Below, piece after piece: positions 42,882-50,745 of a DNA stretch of 57,165 nucleotides. The stretch spans positions 1 through 57,165 of the forward strand of contig JARLIH010000494.1 in NCBI GenBank assembly GCA_031291845.1. The letters are read 5' to 3'. Source of the DNA: Isosphaeraceae bacterium. GTDB taxonomy: Bacteria; Planctomycetota; Planctomycetia; Isosphaerales; Isosphaeraceae. The stretch's first letter is position 1. The number at the start of each line of letters is the position of its first letter. The notes beneath the pieces were generated by a model that ran no database searches, was not told the origin of the DNA, and saw only the letters and a list, made by a program, of their open reading frames with translations. The translations under genes and the position numbers were made by a program.

Positions 42882-45716
42882 TTATGCGAAACTGCTACGT
42901 TTTTTAACAACATCTTGTAAGTGCCTCATTGTACGATTGCGTGAACACGCTAAATCCCGACCGAATACCGTTTCCAACGCCGGCACGGCCGCTGCCGGGA
43001 CGTGCTCTGCTCCGAGGTCCGGACGCCCGTCGTCAGCGGGCTCGCCGCTCGCACGTTCGGGGTCTGCGGCGTGGCTGTCGCCGTCGGAGTGCGCCAGCGC
43101 CTCAGCCGCCAGCTCGAGCGCGGCCCGCGCGTCCGGGTCTGCGGGCGCAAGTGAGACGGCGAGCCGCGCCTGGGCATGCGCCTCATCAAGGCGTCCCCAG
43201 GCGATGAGCCATTCGACGAGCGTCTTCCGCCAGTCGCAGCGCGCCGGCTCCAGCGCCAGGGCCGCCAGCATTCGCGCACGTGCCTTGTCGCGCTGGCCGA
43301 GCAACAGATGGGCCTCGGCGCCGAACTCGAGCCGCTGCGCCTCGGGCCGTGCCTTGTCGCGGCCGAGACGCCGCAGCGCCTCCTCCGCGAAGAGCCGGCG
43401 AGCGGCTGCGCCTGACGGCGTCGGGTAGAGGCGCTGGGCGAAGCGGACTGCGAGCGGACCATCCGGCACCACCTCCGCCAGGATCCGTCCAGGGGGCAGG
43501 AACGCATTCGCGGTGTCGGCAATGTCCGCCCACGGCCGCGTGCCGAGGGCGAGCTCCCGGCGCCAGCAGCGCGCCGCCAGGTCCAGCTCGCCCCAGAGGA
43601 CCGCGACTTCAGCGACGCGTGCGGTCTCCAGGCCGCTCCCCCCGGCCAGCCGCAGGGCGCGCTCCAGGTACACGGGACCCGGATCGCCCCCTTCGAGTAG
43701 GAAAGAGAGAGTGGCCAGCTTCGTATGAGGCAGCGGCCGGAGCGGGTCGCAACGGCGCGCTTCGAGGAAGCAGCGCGCTGCCGGCACCAGAAACGCGCGC
43801 ACGGCGTCGAGCTTGAGCAGCGCGGCCGCCGTCAGAGGCTCCTCGGGGCTCGACGCCCGGACCCGGAGCGAGAGCCAGAGCGGCCGCGCGAAGCTATCGC
43901 GCAGCACCGGGTCCGCTACCCGGCTTGCCAGCGCCTCGCGGGCGGTGCGCTCGTACAGCTTCAGAAACACCAGCCCGAGCCCCACGTGGCCTTCGGCCCA
44001 GTTGGGGCGGTCCCGCAACGCCTGCTCGAGGCCCGCCCGCGACTCGTCCAGACCCGTTTCGTCGTCGTCCTGCGTCGCGAGGGTTTGAAAGAGAGCCCCC
44101 TCCAGGGGCATCCCTGCGTAGCCCTGGTGTACCTCCGCCCTCGCCCACCGAAACGCGGGGACGAGCACCATCGTGCCACCCAAAAGGGCCGTGCATGCGG
44201 CCCACGGAACCCGTCGGACCCACGTCGGCGCCGGCACGGCTGTCGCAATTTGCCCACGGGGATCCCCCCTCAGGCCCAGTCGCGCCAGGTGAGCGGCGAG
44301 CGCGACGGCCGCAAGCGCCACACCCGGGATGTGCAGCGCGAAGTCCCCGCCGCTATGCACGACCAGGGTGACCAGCGCGATCAGCCCTCCGAGCGTGAGC
44401 GCCCGACGCGCGGGCGTGGGTGCGGCCCGAAGGGCCCGGCGACCGAGCAGAAACGTGCCGGCCGTGGCCGTCGCCACCAGCGCGATCCCGACGAGCCCCC
44501 CTTCCACGAGCCATTCGACATATTCGTTCTCGGCGTGAACGTAGGTCTCCCCCGCGTCGAACGGGTAGAAGCGCGCCGTCGCGGTCGCGAATGTGCCCAG
44601 TCCCGTGCCGAGAACCGGGGCCTCGGGCCAGGCGCGCAGGGCACCCGTCCAGACGCGCAGGCGGTTCGCGTACGGGTCCGCCCCGAGGAGCGTGGCGATG
44701 CGCTTCTGATAGGGGAGCGTCCCCCCCAGCGCCCCGAAGAAGAGCGCGATCACCACCAGCACGCCGCCGAAGCCCGCGGCCAGTCGCAGGCGGTCGGCGC
44801 GGAGCGTCACCGCCGCGCACACGAGCGCTGCGACCATCCCCAGGAACCCACTGCGCGAAAGTGACACGAGGACGCCGACGGCGATGAGCCCCGCGGCATA
44901 GCCGGCCCAGAGTTTCGCGCCTTCCAGGCCCCGCCGTCCGGCGTCTCGGACCGGAGCGAACAGGAACCCCAGAGACAGCCCGAGCCCCAGGTTCAGGTAA
45001 GCGGCCAGGTGGTTATGGTCGACGAATGGCCCGGCGCTACCGCCGGGCGCGTCGCGGAGCCAGTAGATCTTGCCATTCCACGCAACGCGCTGAATGACCG
45101 AAAGAAGCGACAGCAGAGTGGCGTTCGCCACGAGCGCCAGCGCGAAGCGACGGTACGGCGCAAACCCGCCGCCGAGCGACAGCACGCTCTGGAAGACGAT
45201 CCAGGCACAGGCGAGCCCGGCCGCCGCTTGCAGCGTGCCTTCGGGGTTCGAACTGACAGAACGGCGCGGCAGCGACACCTCCGGCGCCGAATCGCCCGCA
45301 ACCCGCTCGGGAGCCGACGGCAAGAGCGCCTTGCGGAGGCTGGCCTGTCCCGGCGCAACCAACCCCAGCGCGCGCGCCGGCCAGGGAATGACCTGAACCA
45401 GTGCGAGCACCAAGAGCCCCCCCAGCGCCACGCTGGGCAGACAGGCCAGAGCGGATCGCTCCGACCGGCCCCACTGCTGTGGGAGGCGGAGCAACCCGAG
45501 CACCAAGACGCCAAGCACCAGGAGGAACTGGGCCCAGGCTTCCACCGCGCCAAACGCCCAGGGCGCGAGGCAAACCATCAGAAGCAGCACGGTCTCCGAT
45601 GCCACCCGGCTGCGTCTTGCCCACGCACCCTCTTCACCCCCCTTTTCGGTCGCAGGATGAACCGAATGGGCGGGATCATGATTTCGGGCGATGATGGGAG
45701 CTTGCACACCGTGCAT
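42882..45716 (-). CDS. O-antigen ligase/polymerase-like membrane protein with TPR-rich C-terminal half
   Basis: A protein of about 944 residues. Residues about 45-480 contain 11 or more membrane helices with VDHNHLAAYLNLGL, a signature of the O-antigen ligase (WaaL)/Wzy superfamily, and ENEYVEWLVEGGLVGI in a later loop. The C-terminal half (about 540-900) is Ala/Arg/Leu-rich with TPR-like helical pairs such as EGHVGLGLVFLKLYER. It may polymerise or ligate the glycan on the periplasmic face. The ATG at 45716 was chosen; a TTG five codons earlier is possible. Such TPR-fused ligases are common in planctomycetes. Confidence 0.82.
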   Translation of the reverse strand: MHGVQAPIIARNHDPAHSVHPATEKGGEEGAWARRSRVASETVLLLMVCLAPWAFGAVEAWAQFLLVLGVLVLGLLRLPQQWGRSERSALACLPSVALGGLLVLALVQVIPWPARALGLVAPGQASLRKALLPSAPERVAGDSAPEVSLPRRSVSSNPEGTLQAAAGLACAWIVFQSVLSLGGGFAPYRRFALALVANATLLSLLSVIQRVAWNGKIYWLRDAPGGSAGPFVDHNHLAAYLNLGLGLSLGFLFAPVRDAGRRGLEGAKLWAGYAAGLIAVGVLVSLSRSGFLGMVAALVCAAVTLRADRLRLAAGFGGVLVVIALFFGALGGTLPYQKRIATLLGADPYANRLRVWTGALRAWPEAPVLGTGLGTFATATARFYPFDAGETYVHAENEYVEWLVEGGLVGIALVATATAGTFLLGRRALRAAPTPARRALTLGGLIALVTLVVHSGGDFALHIPGVALAAVALAAHLARLGLRGDPRGQIATAVPAPTWVRRVPWAACTALLGGTMVLVPAFRWARAEVHQGYAGMPLEGALFQTLATQDDDETGLDESRAGLEQALRDRPNWAEGHVGLGLVFLKLYERTAREALASRVADPVLRDSFARPLWLSLRVRASSPEEPLTAAALLKLDAVRAFLVPAARCFLEARRCDPLRPLPHTKLATLSFLLEGGDPGPVYLERALRLAGGSGLETARVAEVAVLWGELDLAARCWRRELALGTRPWADIADTANAFLPPGRILAEVVPDGPLAVRFAQRLYPTPSGAAARRLFAEEALRRLGRDKARPEAQRLEFGAEAHLLLGQRDKARARMLAALALEPARCDWRKTLVEWLIAWGRLDEAHAQARLAVSLAPADPDARAALELAAEALAHSDGDSHAADPERASGEPADDGRPDLGAEHVPAAAVPALETVFGRDLACSRNRTMRHLQDVVKKRSSFA

Positions 45717-47176
45717 GGAGAGACGTCCCAAGGTCCATGATGCCGGCCGACCGACCGCAAAGGGCGTACCTCACGCTGAGGTCGGCGAATCACTTCTCTG
45801 TGTACCCCAGGGAAGGGGTGGGCCGTCCATGGCGGCTGCGTGTCTCCTCCGGCCGGGCTGAGCAATGTCAACGACGAGCCTCTCGCGACGATCGCGGCAC
45901 GAGCTCCGTTCCGGGAGCGTAGACTATGTTGTCCTTTTTATGGCGTCCTAGCAAGCAAAAAAAACCAAATAATCCAAAAAGGATCACTCGAACGCCCAGT
46001 TTCACCATTCTAACAATACACCTTAGCCTCGGCTTCATCGTCGAATAAGGATTTTCCTGGTGTGACGTCGCGGGGTTTTACCTAGTCTGCCCTGGGGCTC
46101 CAACCTTCGTGCAAGTCCGCTTGCCGATGGAATTAGGGCCGTCCACGGGGAATCCACGGCCACGCGTGCCGGCTTATTCTCTTCATTCAACAGCGCGACG
46201 GAGAAAACGGACCGCGCATCGTCAGATCGTGGGTGCGATTGGGCATCGTTCGCTCCGGCCTTCACCGTTCGGAGTAGACCGCGGGCCTCGATTTCCCGGG
46301 ACGCACCTGCCATACAAACGCTTGCTTTTCCCCTGTGCGTAGCGTCCCAAAAGACAGCGAAGTCCGTCATTCCAACATCTTTAGATTGAGGAATCCCTGG
46401 CGTTTTTCGGACAAACTCTCCGATCGAAGTAGCAAAACGAGGGCGCTTGGTATTTTTTGTACATCATGAGATTTACCCATGAGGCGGCCCGTGCTCTGCC
46501 CAAAGGCGTGGCATCAGGACCAACCGATTAGGCACAGCAAATGACGGCTACAATACCGTGCAACGTTGCATAAGCGCCAGCGGCAGTTCGCGACACCGTT
46601 CGTGCATGAATTGGCTTCATGAGGAGGCTGGCTCGACGACTCGTCCGGTTGACTCCCTGCCGGGGACGACGGTTCGCCTGGGCTAGGGCAAACGGGCGCA
46701 CAACGCAGCCCGTTACCCGCGACAACAGGAGCGGGGACGGTCGAACAGGATTGTTGTGCGCGCGACCGGATCGCGGACAGACCCGTTCGTCTTCCTGACA
46801 AGGGTCCTGAAGGAGCGGGAGCCGTCGCCGATCATCGCGGTGAGGTCCGCTCGAGAGAGTCGATGCGCAAAGCGACAGGGGGAAGCCCGGGTGTGACCGT
46901 CGGTTATCGCGGCCTAATCGCGATCCTGGTCGGGCCCCCACTCTACGGGATTGCACCAAGCGCAATACCGCCCGGGCCGTGACGAGAAAACGCCCCCGGC
47001 GGCAATGTTCGCCCTCCACTCCTTCGGCCCAAGGCGCGCGCACAAACTCGGACAGGGCGTCTCGGTGGCCGACCGCCGCACGAGTCGTCTTATGGACCCG
47101 CGTGGCACCGCGTGCCGACGGCTCCCGTGACTCCCGATCAATCGGCTCGAAACCCGGGTGGCCAGGCGGAAACGAA
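45717..47176. other. Large gene-free interval upstream of the ligase-like gene
   Basis: About 1.46 kb without a frame that I can support as a gene. Several open frames exist but their composition is Arg/Ser/Pro-rich out-of-frame sequence. Two A+T-rich pockets (about 45925-46050 and 46380-46500) stand out in a GC-rich genome and are candidate promoter sites for the minus-strand gene at 45716. A 12-base palindrome TGCAACGTTGCA lies at 46559-46570. A stretch near 46780-46900 has a weak resemblance to a transposase end, too weak to call. Confidence 0.35.
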
Positions 47177-47205
47177 GAGGCCCGCCGACGATCGTGGCGG
47201 GCCTC
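47177..47205 (-). terminator. Rho-independent-type terminator after the secreted protein gene
   Basis: Perfect 10-bp stem (GAGGCCCGCC / GGCGGGCCTC) with a 9-base loop, starting about 30 bases after the stop of the gene at 47236. On the minus strand it is followed by TTCGTTTCC, a short T-rich run. The stem is nearly all GC and strongly stable. Confidence 0.75.
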
Positions 47206-47235
47206 AAGAGGTCTAGCAAGGCAAGCTTCGGCGTG

Positions 47236-47907
47236 CTAACGATTGTTCGCGCGACGCTCTGCCGCGAGTGCGGGGCGGCGGGAGGCCGCTTCCTCGGCCC
47301 GCGTTCTTGCCGCAGCCGCCACAGCGGCCCGGTGGGCGGCCAACGCCGAGGCCCGGCTTTCTCCGGCACCGACGAACGAGTGACTGGCCACATGGCGAAC
47401 CGCCGGAGTCCGGCCTCCGAGGCCCAGCGGGTCGACGGCCGTGGAGAACGAGGTGGGTGTCGCAGGCGGCCGATTGATAATGGACTCTGCCTGGTGAAGC
47501 TCGTTCGAAAGGATGAGGTTGGTTCGCTGCGTATACAGCTCCAACTGGGCCGCCACGAACGGGTTCGACGAAGTTTCCCCCTCCAGGCGGGTGAGTGCGG
47601 CTTCCGACCGCTGGAGACCCGCGATCAGCCGCACCTTGGCGGCCGCCAGCACTGCGTTCAGCCGATAGATCTGTGCGAGCAATTGGGCTTCCTGGCGGGG
47701 TGAGTTACCGGGAAGCAGCGACAGAAGGGCATTCTGCCGCGCGATCGCGTTATCATCGGCATTGATCCGCGCCTGGTTCTGGCCGAGCAGCACGTTGACG
47801 AGATATTCCTGTTGCTGGATCTGCGCCCCGGTAGCACCGAAGGCTACCCGGGACCCACTGGCTCCCAGAACGAGAACCAGGCCCAAGCACCTCGCATAAT
47901 GCCTCAT
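47236..47907 (-). CDS. Secreted hypothetical protein with helical core
   Basis: A 223-residue protein I do not recognise. The start ATG at 47907 follows an AGGAGGGT ribosome site and gives a signal peptide (LGLVLVLGASGSRVAFGA, about residues 8-25). The rest is Ala/Gln/Leu-rich and predicted helical (QQQEYLVNVLLGQNQARI, residues about 30-47), then a Pro-rich linker and an Ala/Arg-rich tail near residues 180-220. There is no metal or catalytic motif. It has its own terminator and lies alone, so it is probably a single transcription unit. Role unknown. Confidence 0.6.
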   Translation of the reverse strand: MRHYARCLGLVLVLGASGSRVAFGATGAQIQQQEYLVNVLLGQNQARINADDNAIARQNALLSLLPGNSPRQEAQLLAQIYRLNAVLAAAKVRLIAGLQRSEAALTRLEGETSSNPFVAAQLELYTQRTNLILSNELHQAESIINRPPATPTSFSTAVDPLGLGGRTPAVRHVASHSFVGAGESRASALAAHRAAVAAAARTRAEEAASRRPALAAERRANNR

Positions 47908-48556
47908 CGGACCCTCCTGCGCGGTTAAACCCGGGGGTGTCGCATCTCGTAACCTAAACAAGACTACTTCAAGTCGGGATTCTTGGCAAGAACGTGGGTC
48001 CAGAAAATCCGTCACGGCGTTTGCGAAAGATTCACCCCACCCAGCAGTCGCTCGGCTGACACGGTAGGCCGCGCGGGGCTACCCCGTGGTCTTCGCGGCC
48101 CCAAGCAACCGCGGAAAAGCGGGCAGGAACCCATGGCGTTACCCACGCTGCGGAATCGGCGACGGCCCTATTCCACGATCGTCCCAGGCTCGGCGCCACC
48201 CCTTGCTTATGCTGGCTTGATGGGTGCCGGGCGAGCAGGCTGTCGCTCCTTGGCCCGAGGGCGCCCTAAGGCGCCTGAGTGGATGATTGCTGTGCGGGCT
48301 CACTCTGGACGGGCGCCGGTGGCCTTCTCCGTCCCTTGGGGTGCGCCGGCTTGCCGCCGCCTGCCGTGCGGGGCACGTTTGTGAAAACGGGAACAAGCTG
48401 ACGTACTCCTGAGGACCTGTTCACCCCCCCGACTGTTCCGGCATCCTCCGCTCCGGCGCAGGATGTCACGCTTTTCGTAACCGAAACCACGGCGGCTGAC
48501 ACTTGGGCAGTGTGTGTTTTGGGTGGCTATCGGTCGTCTCGGGAAAGGTGAAGCCC
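47908..48556. other. Divergent gene-free interval
   Basis: About 650 bases between the minus-strand secreted protein gene and the plus-strand LEPR-like gene. It must hold promoters for both. I see no coding frame, no transfer RNA and no clear inverted repeat. Base composition is GC-rich throughout, so no obvious A+T-rich -10 element stands out. Confidence 0.35.
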
Positions 48557-49312
48557 ATGCGAGTGGAGAAGGAAGGGAGTCGTCGTCGCCCGAGTCGGAA
48601 GGCGTCATTCTCGATCGAGTCGCTGGAAGGGCGAGCGTTGCTGTCTCAAATGCCTCCGTACACGTCCATTTATCCGTCACCAGCACGCACGCCGCCAGCT
48701 CAGCCGAATCCTGTCGCGCCCGACCCGCCAAACGGTGCACCGGCCGGAGCACCGCCGACCAAGCCGGCGGGGCCCACTCACCACGTGCAGCCCAGCCCCA
48801 CAGGCATCGTCACGAAAGCCCCCCAGTTCTACCAGTTCTATACCGGACCGCACCTGGCGGAATTGAATGCGGTGCGAGCGAGCGCTGAGCTGTCACCTGC
48901 CGGCGTGTTCACGTTCACCGGGACCAATCAAGGAAGGATCGACAAAGCGCCCGCCGTTTATGTCTGGGGGATCGATCGCAACGGAAACCTGCCGAGCGGC
49001 TCGTTCACGAACCGCCCGAACGTCAAGTTTGACGCGGTCGTTGTCGTTCGACTTAGCGCCTCGCTCGCGCCGACAGCCACGGTCGTGGACCTCTCGTCCG
49101 GCACCTCGAGCCCCTTGCCGTCGAGAGCGGTCACGATTCACGGGAAGACGATTTCGGTAACGGTTCCATCGAGCATGCTCCCGTCGACGGGACTTGCTCC
49201 GTCGCAGTACCGCTTCAACTACTCGCCCGAGGACGGCCGCCCACCGACCTCCTCCTCCGTGGCCAGTTTCGCGCCCGAGACGACGACCGTGCCGGTGGGC
49301 TCATCGCGTTGA
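48557..49312 (+). CDS. Secreted planctomycetal protein with LEPR-XLL-like N-terminus
   Basis: A 251-residue protein of unknown role. Residues 1-30 are basic and then read SIESLEGRALLS, a variant of the LEPR-XLL signature that opens many exported proteins of planctomycetes. A Pro-rich segment follows (residues about 35-75), then a beta-rich domain of about 150 residues with alternating hydrophobic strands (FTFTGTNQGRID, FDAVVVVRLS, TIHGKTISVTVPSS). AAAGGTG lies before the ATG at 48557; an earlier in-frame start would add 18 residues ahead of the basic signal. The gene is monocistronic and convergent with the next one. Confidence 0.65.
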   Translation: MRVEKEGSRRRPSRKASFSIESLEGRALLSQMPPYTSIYPSPARTPPAQPNPVAPDPPNGAPAGAPPTKPAGPTHHVQPSPTGIVTKAPQFYQFYTGPHLAELNAVRASAELSPAGVFTFTGTNQGRIDKAPAVYVWGIDRNGNLPSGSFTNRPNVKFDAVVVVRLSASLAPTATVVDLSSGTSSPLPSRAVTIHGKTISVTVPSSMLPSTGLAPSQYRFNYSPEDGRPPTSSSVASFAPETTTVPVGSSR

Positions 49313-49505
49313 TGTGAGCCCGCTTGCCGCGGCCGGAGGGAACCAGACTTCGAACGAGGCGTCGCGCGACCTGCCGATCGGGGACCGCCTCCGCCCGCCA
49401 AACATCAAAGGGCGGCAAGCGGTCGTCCGTGCGGCGACCCAGCCTCATTGACGCAGACAAGTGGTTCCCGGACCGACCCGGCCGTAATCGACTTCCGGCG
49501 CGGGG

Positions 49506-50303
49506 TCAATGCGATCCGTCGATCGACTTCTCCTTCGCGAGTTCATCCGCCTGCGCCTTAAGGTCGTGGTACTTCTTGATAAGTTTGTCCTTGGCGAGCT
49601 TCACGGTGTTCGAGGACTCCGTGCCAAGCTTCTCCAAATGGTCCTTCGTCTGCTTCAGATCGGCCTCGAGGTGGGCCGAGAGCTTCTCGCGGTTCTTGCT
49701 CCACTCGGCCTTGAGCTTCTCCATCTTGGGGGCGAGCTTGGCCTTGGCCTCGGCGGAGGCGTTCGCGGACTGCTCCTTGAGGTGCGCGAACTCCTCGCGC
49801 GCGCCCGTCATGTTCGACGAGAAGGCCGCGCCGACCTTCTCGCGGGTGGCGTTCCATTCTGCGCGGAGCTTCTCCAGTTCGGCGGCCGTCTGTTCGTGCG
49901 CTGACCCCTTCGCCTTGGCGGCCTTTGCCTCGAGCGCTTTGATCTCTTCGCCGACCGAATGCATGTGGGTGTCGAGACTCGCGGTGAGCTTCTCGCGAGC
50001 AGCCGCCCATTTCTTACCGAGGGCTTCCATCTCCTGGGCCATTTTCTCGCGGGCGGGACCGGTGGCCTTGGTGGTCTCGGACCGGAGCTTGCTGTATTCA
50101 TCGCCGGCCGCCTTGGCGGTCGACTCCATGCTCGCGATGATCTTGTCTCGGTACTCCCGTGCGCGTTCCGCGAAGGTCTTCTCAGGCGCCTGCTGGGCGA
50201 AGACCGGGGCGGAACTCCCGAACGCGGCGAGCGACAGGGCGAGCGCTACGAACGACTTAGCAAACCGCAAAAACGGGCGTAACGGCGTAATCTCGGTCGA
50301 CAT
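49506..50303 (-). CDS. Secreted coiled-coil protein with four 51-residue repeats (apolipoprotein-like)
   Basis: A 265-residue exported protein. The ATG at 50303 follows GGAG and gives a signal peptide ending at about residue 36 (PVFA-QQ). The mature part is almost wholly helical and built of four tandem units of 51-52 residues. Units 2-4 start EMEALGKKW, ELEKLRAEW and KMEKLKAEW, each with a following REKL/REKV; the first unit is more diverged. Charge is high and Cys is absent. This looks like amphipathic apolipoprotein- or late-embryogenesis-like repeats. Function unknown; surface or periplasm location is expected. Confidence 0.72.
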   Translation of the reverse strand: MSTEITPLRPFLRFAKSFVALALSLAAFGSSAPVFAQQAPEKTFAERAREYRDKIIASMESTAKAAGDEYSKLRSETTKATGPAREKMAQEMEALGKKWAAAREKLTASLDTHMHSVGEEIKALEAKAAKAKGSAHEQTAAELEKLRAEWNATREKVGAAFSSNMTGAREEFAHLKEQSANASAEAKAKLAPKMEKLKAEWSKNREKLSAHLEADLKQTKDHLEKLGTESSNTVKLAKDKLIKKYHDLKAQADELAKEKSIDGSH

Positions 50304-50745
50304 CGAATCGCTCCAGGCAATGCTTTCGGCCCGAGAGCACCGGGAACACACGGCCCGGGGCACGAGCTTTCAGGTGCCAGCGTCCCGTGCCAAACACGAC
50401 TCGGGCAGGTGAGCACGGCCCATACTAACCGGCTCCGACGAAGAACCCCAAGGATTCTTCTTCGGCGCGGAACCTGGTTCCCTCTCCGTCTGCGAGGAAA
50501 GGGATAGGGTGATCCGCAACGAGCCATAATAGCAAAATGCGATTGCGTGTTTTCCAGACCCAATCATGATCCCGCTCCGACGCCCGCGTGATCGGACGCA
50601 ATGTCGAGCCAGTCCCAGGTCCACGGTCGATTTTGCAATCGGCCTGGCCGGACCGACCCGTTGATTGCCACTCGGTGCCGGTCGGGATAGTGTGGGACGC
50701 GGCGTCGCCAGTCATTCGTCAACCCGATCCGGCACCTTCCTACCC
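50304..50745. other. Divergent gene-free interval
   Basis: About 440 bases between two divergently transcribed secreted-protein genes. A short inverted repeat CGAAGAA-N12-TTCTTCG lies at 50439-50464, about 135 bases upstream of the minus-strand gene. An A+T-rich pocket at about 50525-50560 may hold a promoter. No coding frame or RNA gene is seen. Confidence 0.35.

Noticed and set aside
46780..46900. Possible transposase fragment (a DPFVFLTRVLKE-like reading on the plus strand)
   Set aside because: The match to an IS66-type C-terminus is only impressionistic; no terminal inverted repeats or target duplication seen.
46528..47043. Open frame of about 170 codons on the minus strand
   Set aside because: Arg/Ser/Pro-rich out-of-frame composition, no ribosome site and no recognisable motif.
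50439..50464. Short CGAAGAA/TTCTTCG hairpin as a riboswitch or terminator
   Set aside because: Seven base pairs with a 12-base loop, no T-run and no conserved riboswitch core.
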